From NCBI GenBank assembly GCA_030635415.1, contig DAOVYW010000172.1:1-5314 (forward strand): a stretch of 5,314 nt of DNA, read 5' to 3'. The number at the start of each line of letters is the position of its first letter. The stretch's first letter is position 1. The DNA comes from Candidatus Firestoneibacteriota bacterium (GTDB taxonomy: Bacteria > Oederibacteriota > JAAXVQ01 > JAUVAV01). Under the pieces are notes generated by a model. That model was not told the origin of the DNA, did no database searches, and saw nothing but the letters and a program-made list of their open reading frames with translations. Shown here one piece after another: positions 1 to 5,314 of this stretch. The position numbers were made by a program, and so were the translations under genes.

Positions 1-196
1 CAGTGGGTTCATTTTAAAAGGTGGAGGATTCTATACTAATGAGTATCCCTCAGCCAGCCGCCGGCAGGGACAGGGAGGCGAAAAAACCTGCGCCCAGAGT
101 TCGTGCGCGACTTCCCCGGCCGCGGCCTCTTCTTCCAATGGGTGTACGGGTTGCTGCCAAACCGGGGGTAAGAAAAAATAGAACTGTTTTTGACCT
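1..196. other. Unassigned GC-rich stretch downstream of the hyd cluster
   Basis: No gene here can be supported. On the plus strand GGAGG (23-27) precedes ATG (39-41) by 11 bases, opening an 88-codon frame to 305, but it is very rich in Arg/Pro/Ala and runs straight through the repeat element. On the minus strand a frame ending at 31 gives VHPLEEEAAAGEVAHELWAQ-like sequence, which looks somewhat protein-like but has no start outside the repeat and no family I recognise. It may be the eroded end of an old gene. A 10-base palindrome GGCCGCGGCC lies at 118-127. Confidence 0.3.
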
Positions 197-290
197 AAGG
201 TTTTGTATCGTAAGGGCAGGCCCCAGTGCCTGCCCGAAGGAAGCAAGTGAACCGCAATCCGGGCAACCACAGGGGGTTGCCCCTACAAAA
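197..290. repeat. Two-hairpin intergenic repeat element (MITE/REP-like), copy 1
   Basis: The element has an 8-bp perfect hairpin GGGCAGGC/GCCTGCCC (214-221 with 228-235, 6-base loop) and a second one GGGCAACC/GGTTGCCC (261-268 with 275-282, 6-base loop). Flanking both are outer inverted ends GTAAGGGC (210-217) and GCCCCTAC (279-286), with one mismatch. TTTTGTA (201-207) and TACAAAA (284-290) extend the symmetry outward. Such symmetric, gene-free cassettes ending in GTA(A/G)GGGC are dispersed repeats in many bacterial genomes. It lies downstream of hydC, where the stems could stabilise the 3' end of the mRNA, though there is no T-tract. Confidence 0.75.
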
Positions 291-304
291 AGAAATACAT
301 CATA

Positions 305-330
305 AAGGTTTTGTATTGTAAGGGCGGACC
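305..330. repeat. Truncated second copy of the element end, beside the hydC stop
   Basis: AAGGTTTTGTAT(C/T)GTAAGGGC(A/G)G(G/A)CC occurs at 197-222 and again here, matching at 23 of 26 positions in direct orientation. The rest of the element is not recognisable after 330. The copy ends 13 bases short of the hydC stop codon, suggesting repeated insertion or partial deletion in this spacer. Confidence 0.65.
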
Positions 331-343
331 ATATAACGATGTC

Positions 344-844
344 CTAACGACCTGGTTCCTCTGCCAGAGTGCGGCTGAGAAGATCCGGGACCTGCTGGGG
401 AGTTACCCGGCTGTGGACTTTATTATTAATGGTCACTACCGGCGCCAAGCCACAAACTCCCAGACAACGGGTGTTTTCCAGGGAGAAAAGCCCGTCCTTA
501 GTGGTTTCACCCATATCAATTCCGAGTTCCTTGCGAAAAGCTTCCAGGATTTTATCCGCCCCTTTAACAAAACAGGCTGTGCCCAGGCAAATAGAGATAG
601 CATAGCGCCCCCGGGGCTTCAGCCGGAAAAAGTGGTAAAAAGTGGAGACTCCGCTGACCACCGAAGCCGGCACCTGCAAACGCTGAGCGACTTCGTACAT
701 ATGTTCCTGTGTAAGATAACCGTGGCGTTCCTGCAGCTTGTGCAAAATACATATTAAGTAGCTCTCCGGATGATCCTTGGTCAGGCATTCCTCAATAAGC
801 TCAATAATCTCAGGATAGAGTATGGTCTGAGTCGAATTTGTCAT
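344..844 (-). CDS. hydC: NuoE-like [2Fe-2S] subunit of bifurcating [FeFe]-hydrogenase (HydC)
   Basis: The protein has 166 residues, the usual length for NuoE/HydC/HndA. Residues about 10-75 form the helical N-terminal domain, including YGVSTFYHF-like sequence (SGVSTFYHFF, 64-73). Residues about 80-160 form the thioredoxin-like ferredoxin fold. All four [2Fe-2S] ligands are present in canonical spacing: C86 and C91 in CLGTAC, C127 and C131 in CLGVC. In the family this cluster pairs with the FMN subunit and is held to take part in electron transfer during NAD(H) turnover. The ATG overlaps the hydA stop as ATGA, and AAGGGG (855-850) lies 5 bases upstream, so the start is secure and translation is probably coupled to hydA. 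It ends in TAG, 13 bases from a truncated repeat. Being last in the cluster is unusual, since in Thermotoga hydC comes first. The family assignment is firm; the exact cofactor specificity (NAD or NADP) is inferred. Confidence 0.95.
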   Translation of the reverse strand: MTNSTQTILYPEIIELIEECLTKDHPESYLICILHKLQERHGYLTQEHMYEVAQRLQVPASVVSGVSTFYHFFRLKPRGRYAISICLGTACFVKGADKILEAFRKELGIDMGETTKDGLFSLENTRCLGVCGLAPVVTINNKVHSRVTPQQVPDLLSRTLAEEPGR

Positions 845-2595
845 TTAATCCCCTTCGGATAACGTGGGGAGTAGCTGGTATGCAGAAGCCGGCGTGCCAG
901 CTCGCTTCCCGGGTGTTTGAGGTATTCATCATATAATTTCAGGATATATGGGTTCTCATGCGATTGGCGTAATTTTTTGCCTTGATCAATGGCATACAGC
1001 GCGGAAGCTCGAAGTTTCAGGATTTCCGGGTCCAGTACAAAATGCCCGTCCGGCGGATAAGGCTGTCCACCGCCGCCGATACAGCCGCCCGGGCAAGCCA
1101 TAAGCTCAATCATATGGAAGGTTTTTTCGCCGGATTTAACCTTTTCCAGGATGATTTTTGCGTTATTAAGTCCGTTGGCTACGGCCACGTTGAGTACTTT
1201 GCCGTTTACTTCCAAAGCGGCTTCCCTGATACCCTCGGTGGCCCGGACCTGGGTGAGGTTAAGATCCGTAAGCGCCTTGCCGGTAAGTTTCGCGACAGCT
1301 GTGCGCAAGGCAGCTTCCATAACTCCGCCTGTGGTCCCGAAAATATCGCCCGCGCCTGAGGAGACGCCCATGGGATGGTCGAAATCCCCGGCAGAAAGCC
1401 GGGTGAAGTCCAGGCCATAGGCTTTGATCATCCAGACTAATTCGCGGGTGGTTAACACCGCGTCGGTATAAGGGATCTGGTTTTCCATATAGTGTTCAGG
1501 ACGCTGCGCCTCGAATTTTTTCGCGGTACAGGGCATTACGCCGACCACATAAATATTTTCCGGATTCAGGGATTGCTTTTCAGCATAATAGGTTTTAGTC
1601 AGCACCGAGAGCATAGTCATAGGGGAACGACAGGAGGAAGCGTGGGGAATTAATTCCGGATAGAAATGTTCCAGGAATTTAACCCAGCCCGGGGAGCAGG
1701 AAGTAAGCAGGGGCAGGCGCTCATTTTTCTCCAAACGCTGCATAAATTCATGGGCTTCTTCCAAAATTGTCAAGTCCGCCCCAAAGTTGGTATCAAAAAC
1801 CGTGTCAAATCCCAGGCGCCGCAACGCGGTAACGGTCTGCCCGGTGGCCGGAGTGCCAGGCGGGAGGCCAAAGCCTTCGCCTATGGCCGCGCGTATGGAA
1901 GGGGCAATCTGGACCACAACATGTTTGGCAGGATCGGCCAGGGCAGCCCAGACTTCATCAGTAGATCTTTTCTCGAGAAAAGCAGCAGTGGGACAGACAT
2001 TTATACACTGTCCGCAGTTAATGCAAACTGATTCCATCAAGGGAGCTTCAAAGGCCGGGGTGACCACAGTGTTAAATCCGCGATGCATCTGGGTCAGGTT
2101 GTGAACTCCTTGAATTTGGGAGCAAACCCGTACGCAGCGCTGGCAGAGAATACATTTTTCCGAGTCCCGGATCACGGATAAGCTGGAATCCTCAATGGGA
2201 TATTGTTTACGCCGGCCCTCGAAGAGACGCTCCCGCACGCCCAGGGAATAGGCCAGGTCCTGCAATTCGCATTGGCCGTCCCGCTCGCAGGTCTGGCATT
2301 CTTTGGGGTGATTGTCCAGAATAAGTTCTATCAGGTCCCGCCGGGCCTGGCGGATATCCGGTGAATTGGTGCGTACCTGCATGCCTTCTCTGACCTGGGT
2401 CGAACATGAGGTCTGGTAATTGCGGGCGCCGTCCACCTCGACAATGCAGATACGGCAGGCGCCTTCCAGAGAGAGATCAGGATGATAGCAGAGGCGCGGA
2501 ATATGAATGCCCAGGGTTTCAGCGGCCTGCATTATGGTCGTCCGCTCGGGTACTTTAACCGGAGTTTCATCTATGATTAAGTTTATAGTTTTCAT
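841..2595 (-). CDS. hydA: [FeFe]-hydrogenase catalytic subunit HydA (HndD-like, modular M3 type)
   Basis: The protein has 584 residues, close to Desulfovibrio HndD (about 585) and shorter than Thermotoga HydA, which has an extra C-terminal cluster domain. In order: a plant-type [2Fe-2S] domain (C36, C47, C50, C64); a His-ligated [4Fe-4S] site (H96, C100, C103, C109); two ferredoxin-type [4Fe-4S] clusters (C148/151/154/158 and C191/194/197/201); the H-cluster domain; and a small-subunit-like tail (about 525-580). H-cluster motifs are L1 TSCSPGW (298-304), L2 MPCTAKKFE (354-362) and L3 ELMACPGGCIGGGGQP (497-512, ligands C501 and C505). The proton-path residues of Clostridium CpI (C299, E279, E282, S319, R286) map without gaps to C300, E280, E283, S320, R287. 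L1 has Ser301 where CpI has ligand Cys300. There is no signal peptide, so the enzyme is cytoplasmic. It should make or oxidise H2, receiving electrons from HydB/HydC and ferredoxin. The ATG overlaps the hydB stop (ATGA); the Shine-Dalgarno is weak (GAGG, 13 bases away), which fits coupling. Confidence 0.96.
   Translation of the reverse strand: MKTINLIIDETPVKVPERTTIMQAAETLGIHIPRLCYHPDLSLEGACRICIVEVDGARNYQTSCSTQVREGMQVRTNSPDIRQARRDLIELILDNHPKECQTCERDGQCELQDLAYSLGVRERLFEGRRKQYPIEDSSLSVIRDSEKCILCQRCVRVCSQIQGVHNLTQMHRGFNTVVTPAFEAPLMESVCINCGQCINVCPTAAFLEKRSTDEVWAALADPAKHVVVQIAPSIRAAIGEGFGLPPGTPATGQTVTALRRLGFDTVFDTNFGADLTILEEAHEFMQRLEKNERLPLLTSCSPGWVKFLEHFYPELIPHASSCRSPMTMLSVLTKTYYAEKQSLNPENIYVVGVMPCTAKKFEAQRPEHYMENQIPYTDAVLTTRELVWMIKAYGLDFTRLSAGDFDHPMGVSSGAGDIFGTTGGVMEAALRTAVAKLTGKALTDLNLTQVRATEGIREAALEVNGKVLNVAVANGLNNAKIILEKVKSGEKTFHMIELMACPGGCIGGGGQPYPPDGHFVLDPEILKLRASALYAIDQGKKLRQSHENPYILKLYDEYLKHPGSELARRLLHTSYSPRYPKGIK
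850..855 (-). promoter_or_regulatory. Ribosome binding site of hydC
   Basis: AAGGGG on the minus strand lies within the last codons of hydA, 5 bases before the hydC ATG (844-842). It fixes the hydC start and supports translation independent of, or in addition to, ATGA coupling. Confidence 0.6.
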
Positions 2596-4694
2596 TTTTT
2601 ATCTACGGCCTCGAATTTGCATACCAGATAGCATTCACCGCATTTAATGCAGCGCTCCTGGTTGATTACATGCGGCTGACGCGGAGTTCCGCTGATGCAG
2701 GAAACCGGGCAGCGCCGGGCGCAGAGTGTACAGCCCGTGCATTTTTGTGGATCTATTTCATAACGGATCAATTGGGAACATTTATGGGAGGGACAGCGTT
2801 TCTCCTGAATGTGAATAATGAATTCCTCCCGGAAGTTTTTCAGGGCGCTGAGCACCGGATTGGGCGCGGTCTGGCCCAGGCCGCAGAGCGAGGTTTTTTG
2901 AATCAGGCGGCCCAGCCGTTCCAATTTATCGAGATCTTCCATTTGGCCCTGGCCCTGCGTGATTCGTTCCAGGATTTCCAGCATGCGCAATGTGCCTTCC
3001 CGGCAGGGTACGCATTTGCCACAGGATTCATCCTGTGTGAATTCCAGAAAGAATTTGGCAGTGGCCACCATGCAGTCCTGGTCATCCAGTACAATCATTC
3101 CACCCGAACCCATAATGGATCCGACTTGGGCCAGAGAATCATAATCCACCGGCGTATCGATTAATTCGGCTGGAATGCATCCGCCGGACGGCCCTCCGGT
3201 CTGGACCGCTTTTAAAGTCCGGCCTTCCGCAACGCCGCCTCCGATATCGAAGATAATCTCCTTGAGAGTGGTTCCCATGGGGACTTCGACCAAACCGGAA
3301 TTCCTGACTTTTCCAGCCAGGGCGAATACCTTGGTGCCCTTGCTTTTCTCTGTGCCCAGGTGCGAAAACCATTCCGCGCCATGACGAATAATAACCGGCA
3401 CATTGGACCAGGTTTCCACGTTGTTGATAACCGTGGGATGCCCCCAAAGACCGGACTGCGTGGGGTAGGGCGGCCGGAGCCGCGGCTGTCCTCTTTTGCC
3501 TTCTATGGAGTACATCAGCGCGGTTTCTTCGCCGCAGACAAAAGCACCCGCGCCCAGCCGGATATCCAAATCGAAATCAAATCCGGAATCCAATATATTT
3601 TTTCCTAATAATCCGGCGGCCCGGCATTTCGCAATGGCGATTTCTACACGCTTGATGGCCAGGGGGTATTCGGCCCTTATATACAGGAAGCCCTGGTGCG
3701 CTCCCACAGCAAAAGCGCCGATGATCATGCCGTGAATAATACTAAAGGGATCGCCTTCCAAAGTACTCCGGTCCATGTAAGCGCCGGGGTCGCCTTCATC
3801 GGCATTGCAGATCACATAGCGCACCGGATCCGCGCTGGTAATGGCGTCCTGCCATTTTCTGCCGGTGGGATAACCGCCCCCGCCCCGGCCACGCAGGCCC
3901 GAACGATTGATGGTCTCGATTACGCGGGAGGGATCATTATGCTCCAGGGTTTGAGCCAAGGCCTCAAAGCCGTCATTGACAATATAATCACCGAGATCTT
4001 CGGGATCAATAATGCCGCTGTTTCGAAGGGTCAGGCGGGTCTGCTTATTAAAAAAAGCCACATCCCCATAAAGCGATATAAAGCGCTCTATCAAGGGATC
4101 CATGTGGGCTAAATTCGGCTCATGCACCTTATCCTCAATAAAATGGGTTTGGATAATGGCATCCAGTTCGGCTTCGGTGCTAAAAATATATACGGTTTTT
4201 TTGGGAAAAACAATCATGCCCATGCCGGCAGAGGTCTTTTCCTGGGAATAGAGTCCCAAGCTGCCGCCCGAAAAAACACGGATTGTTCCTTCGGGTATGC
4301 CCCGGGTTTTCAGACGCTGCTCCAGAACCTCGGCCCAATGGTCCTGCTCAGCGTACTGGGGCGTGGCCACTGAGCATATAGTTATTACTTGGGAATAGAG
4401 ATTGCTGGTTTTTTTATCCAGGATCAGAGGCAATACCGGCTGTCCGGCCAGGACATGCTGCTGAAAAATCTCCTGTACTTTAGGCAGGGTGACATGCTCG
4501 TATTTAAAAGGGAATTGTCCGGGAAAGTAAATACCGACAATCGGCTCCCGGGAACACCGGCCCGTGCATCCGGTCTGCTTGATGACAATATCATCCCGGC
4601 CCGAAGCGGCCAGGAGTTTGCGGAACTCAGCCCGAACCTGATCCGCGCCGGCCGCATTTTCACAGGTAGCAGAACCGACTTGGATAATGATTTT
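2592..4694 (-). CDS. hydB: NuoF-like FMN/NAD-binding iron-sulfur subunit HydB, with two tandem thioredoxin-like domains; start unresolved
   Basis: The open frame after the in-frame UGA encodes 700 residues (Lys at 4694 = 1). Residues 1-87 are a thioredoxin-like [2Fe-2S] domain with C11 and the pair C43/C47 in TGCTGRC; Val6 stands where NuoE has its first ligand. Residues about 101-192 look like a second, degenerate copy. The NuoF core follows, with GRGGGGYPTGRKW (269-281), NADEGDPGAYMDR (297-309) and CGEETALMYSIEGKRGQPR (387-405) for FMN and NAD(H). A [4Fe-4S] site has C558, C561, C564 and C604. Two C-terminal ferredoxin clusters use C652/655/658/662 and C682/685/688/692. C634/H637/C639 (CPSHKC) may be a structural metal site. 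In the family this subunit holds the FMN where NAD(H) and ferredoxin electrons meet. No ATG, GTG or TTG exists in frame before the TTG at 4433, which would delete the first domain, so the true start is either a rare AUC/AUU near 4691-4686 or the ATG at 4772 read through UGA. Identity is certain; the start is not. Confidence 0.93.
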   Translation of the reverse strand, partial: KIIIQVGSATCENAAGADQVRAEFRKLLAASGRDDIVIKQTGCTGRCSREPIVGIYFPGQFPFKYEHVTLPKVQEIFQQHVLAGQPVLPLILDKKTSNLYSQVITICSVATPQYAEQDHWAEVLEQRLKTRGIPEGTIRVFSGGSLGLYSQEKTSAGMGMIVFPKKTVYIFSTEAELDAIIQTHFIEDKVHEPNLAHMDPLIERFISLYGDVAFFNKQTRLTLRNSGIIDPEDLGDYIVNDGFEALAQTLEHNDPSRVIETINRSGLRGRGGGGYPTGRKWQDAITSADPVRYVICNADEGDPGAYMDRSTLEGDPFSIIHGMIIGAFAVGAHQGFLYIRAEYPLAIKRVEIAIAKCRAAGLLGKNILDSGFDFDLDIRLGAGAFVCGEETALMYSIEGKRGQPRLRPPYPTQSGLWGHPTVINNVETWSNVPVIIRHGAEWFSHLGTEKSKGTKVFALAGKVRNSGLVEVPMGTTLKEIIFDIGGGVAEGRTLKAVQTGGPSGGCIPAELIDTPVDYDSLAQVGSIMGSGGMIVLDDQDCMVATAKFFLEFTQDESCGKCVPCREGTLRMLEILERITQGQGQMEDLDKLERLGRLIQKTSLCGLGQTAPNPVLSALKNFREEFIIHIQEKRCPSHKCSQLIRYEIDPQKCTGCTLCARRCPVSCISGTPRQPHVINQERCIKCGECYLVCKFEAVDKK

Positions 4695-4772
4695 TCAGAT
4701 CTCCACATAGGGAAGGAGTTGGTGTAGGATGTCCGGCTTTATTTGTTGGAATTTTTCTATAACTTTGGGCAT
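4695..4772 (-). CDS. 25-codon leader ORF in frame with hydB (probable hydB N-terminus cut off by UGA, or a coupled leader peptide)
   Basis: It reads MPKVIEKFQQIKPDILHQLLPYVEI and then UGA. It starts with ATG, has AGGA 6 bases upstream, and lies in exactly the frame of hydB, with the next codon after UGA opening the first thioredoxin-like strand (KIIIQVG). The peptide is charged and looks helical. As I remember it, Thermotoga HydB also has roughly 25-30 residues before the equivalent strand, so this looks like the genuine N-terminus of HydB split by a stop. A CGA-to-TGA change would be enough. Alternatives are a small upstream ORF whose termination couples to reinitiation at a non-AUG codon, or UGA readthrough. 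hydA and hydB both end in TGA, so UGA is a stop elsewhere here. Confidence 0.6.
   Translation of the reverse strand: MPKVIEKFQQIKPDILHQLLPYVEI
4701..4704 (-). promoter_or_regulatory. GGAG inside the leader ORF, possible ribosome binding site for non-AUG initiation of hydB
   Basis: GGAG on the minus strand lies 9 bases before an in-frame ATC (4691-4689) and 12 bases before an in-frame ATT (4688-4686). The UGA of the leader ORF lies between them. Spacing suits initiation or reinitiation at ATC, but both are rare start codons, so this is only a candidate. Confidence 0.3.
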
Positions 4773-4777
4773 GTTAT

Positions 4778-4782
4778 TTCCT
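4778..4782 (-). promoter_or_regulatory. Shine-Dalgarno of the leader ORF / full-length hydB
   Basis: AGGAA on the minus strand, with AGGA placed 6 bases before the ATG at 4772-4770. This is the only properly spaced Shine-Dalgarno plus ATG in the hydB frame, and it is the main reason to consider 4772 the original hydB start. Confidence 0.55.
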
Positions 4783-4786
4783 AAAT

Positions 4787-4807
4787 AGTATTTGCTGCGG
4801 AAATACT
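4787..4807. other. Small perfect hairpin just upstream of the leader ORF Shine-Dalgarno
   Basis: AGTATTT (4787-4793) and AAATACT (4801-4807) are perfect 7-base inverted repeats with a 7-base loop. On the plus strand a run of six T (4807-4812) follows, resembling a weak intrinsic terminator, but no plus-strand gene precedes it. On the minus strand it sits 4 bases before the AGGAA, in the hydB leader. It is AT-rich and may be chance. Confidence 0.3.
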
Positions 4808-4814
4808 TTTTTAA

Positions 4815-4906
4815 GTTTGTCATTCCGAACGTAGTGAGGAATCTCCCCGAAAACGTCCGATTATCAGGTCTCCTGGAGATTCCTCGCTACGCTCGGAATG
4901 ACAAAC
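4815..4906. repeat. Long imperfect palindrome between fba and hydB (REP/MITE-like intergenic element)
   Basis: Left arm 4815-4846 and right arm 4875-4906 are 32-base inverted repeats matching at 30 positions, around a 28-base centre (4847-4874). The arms carry the motif GTCATTCCGA(A/G)CGTAG(T/C)GAGGAATCTCC. I recognise this as a type of short palindromic repeat dispersed between genes in many environmental bacteria. The transcript could form a strong stem-loop on either strand; each strand has one G-U wobble and one mismatch at the two differing positions. No U-tract follows in the hyd direction, so it is not a standard intrinsic terminator, though it could reduce readthrough or protect 3' ends. 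It also creates a spurious plus-strand ORF (4792-4980). Confidence 0.85.
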
Positions 4907-4948
4907 ACGGGAAATCTGCTAAAAACATCTTTCCGCAAAAGAAATTAA

Positions 4949-5314
4949 CTAGATTTTTCCCGCGCTGCCAAGTACATTAATAATCTTATGCTTAACGATT
5001 TCCTGGATGGCATCGCGCGCCGGGCCCAGGTATTTACGGGGATCGAATTCCGACGGTTTTTCAGCAAAAACCTTGCGAATAGTGGCGGTCATGGCCAGAC
5101 GGAGATCAGTGTCGATATTGATTTTACAGACCGCGCCCTGAGCCGCTTTACGCAGCATGTCTTCAGGTACACCCTTGGCGCCGGGAAGGTTTCCGCCATA
5201 CTGGTTGCATTGCTGGACGAGATTTTCCGGGACAGAGGAGGAACCATGCAGCACAATCGGGAAGCCGGGCAGTAGTTGGGCGCACTTTTCCAGCCGTGCG
5301 ATGTCCAGCTTGGC
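4949..5314 (-). CDS. fba: Class II fructose-1,6-bisphosphate aldolase, C-terminal part (gene runs off the window)
   Basis: The last 121 residues and TAG stop are present; the 5' part lies beyond the window edge. VLHGSSSVP (21-29 of the fragment) contains the histidine that in class II aldolases is a metal ligand in the HGSS/HGGS loop. KINIDTD (64-70) is the substrate-binding NxDT/S region. The remainder, including KYGGxLPGA-like QYGGNLPGA (38-46), EFDPRKYLGPAR (89-100) and the HKIINVLGSAGKI tail (109-121), is typical of this family. The enzyme is cytoplasmic, metal dependent, and cleaves fructose 1,6-bisphosphate to dihydroxyacetone phosphate and glyceraldehyde 3-phosphate in glycolysis, or works in reverse in gluconeogenesis. 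It lies 176 bases upstream of the hyd genes on the same strand, with a large palindrome between, so co-transcription is possible but not shown. Confidence 0.93.
   Translation of the reverse strand, partial: AKLDIARLEKCAQLLPGFPIVLHGSSSVPENLVQQCNQYGGNLPGAKGVPEDMLRKAAQGAVCKINIDTDLRLAMTATIRKVFAEKPSEFDPRKYLGPARDAIQEIVKHKIINVLGSAGKI

Noticed and set aside
21..305. Plus-strand ORF (GTG 21 or ATG 39) downstream of hydC
   Set aside because: Despite a GGAGG before ATG 39, the protein is low-complexity Arg/Pro/Ala and its last third is the repeat element; no family resemblance.
197..330. CRISPR-like repeats
   Set aside because: Only two diverged 26-base copies, one truncated, with one internal stretch made of hairpins instead of a unique spacer.
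311..757. Plus-strand 148-codon ORF opposite hydC
   Set aside because: It lies antisense to hydC, whose NuoE identity is clear; the other long plus-strand ORFs over hydA and hydB are likewise antisense shadows.
2592..4433. TTG at 4433 as the hydB start (613 residues)
   Set aside because: The frame upstream encodes a well-formed thioredoxin-like [2Fe-2S] domain with TGCTGRC, typical of HydB, so this TTG is an internal leucine codon.
4645..4697. Selenocysteine at the hydB UGA
   Set aside because: I see no convincing bacterial SECIS stem-loop just after the UGA (only a 3-bp GGT/ACC stem), the position is before the first strand and not at a catalytic or ligand site, and I know of no Sec-containing HydB.
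4424..4708. Minus-strand ORF from the ATG at 4708 as an alternative gene or frameshifted hydB start
   Set aside because: It is in a different frame from hydB, has no Shine-Dalgarno, and its protein resembles nothing. One extra A in the run at 4690-4694 would join its first six codons to hydB, so it is kept only as a sequence-error scenario.
4765..4812. Promoter with TACTAT as -10 and TTAAAA as -35 for hydB
   Set aside because: Matches are weak, the spacer is 18 bases, and the start site would fall within the Shine-Dalgarno; AT-rich sequence explains it by chance.
4792..4980. Plus-strand 62-codon ORF in the fba-hydB spacer
   Set aside because: Most of it is translation of the palindromic repeat arms (IPNVVRN / IPRYARND type sequence) and it runs into the fba 3' end on the other strand.

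Overview
The window is one stretch of minus-strand metabolic genes. Read in the direction of transcription (high to low coordinates) it contains: the 3' end of a class II fructose-bisphosphate aldolase gene (5314-4949); a 176-base spacer with a long palindromic element (4948-4773); a three-gene [FeFe]-hydrogenase cluster in the order hydB (4772/4694-2592), hydA (2595-841), hydC (844-344); and about 340 bases without a convincing gene, holding a two-hairpin repeat element and a partial second copy.

The three hyd genes encode the subunits of a cytoplasmic NAD(P)-linked, probably electron-bifurcating/confurcating hydrogenase of the HydABC/Hnd type. HydC is a NuoE-like [2Fe-2S] protein. HydB is a NuoF-like FMN/NAD/iron-sulfur protein. 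HydA is the H-cluster subunit, with a NuoG-like N-terminal iron-sulfur array. Complexes of this kind couple H2 to both NAD(H) and ferredoxin. In a sugar fermenter, suggested weakly by the neighbouring glycolytic aldolase, the likely direction is H2 production from NADH plus reduced ferredoxin. Both junctions within the cluster are 4-base ATGA overlaps, so the genes are almost certainly co-transcribed and translationally coupled.

Three points stand out. First, the reading frame of hydB extends well upstream of any usual start codon, through a clear thioredoxin-like [2Fe-2S] domain, to an in-frame UGA at 4697-4695. Upstream of that UGA the same frame continues as a 25-codon ORF with its own ATG and Shine-Dalgarno. 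Second, HydB appears to carry two thioredoxin-like domains in tandem, the second having lost most cluster cysteines. Third, the HydA L1 motif reads TSCSPGW instead of TSCCPGW; by spacing, the serine falls at the position of an H-cluster cysteine ligand.

The organism is an anaerobic, H2-metabolising bacterium with moderately GC-rich DNA. UGA is used as a normal stop by hydA and hydB, so there is no genome-wide recoding. The intergenic palindromes are of a kind scattered through many environmental anaerobe genomes. I cannot place the lineage from this window; fermentative Firmicutes or candidate phyla such as Omnitrophota or Elusimicrobiota are guesses only.
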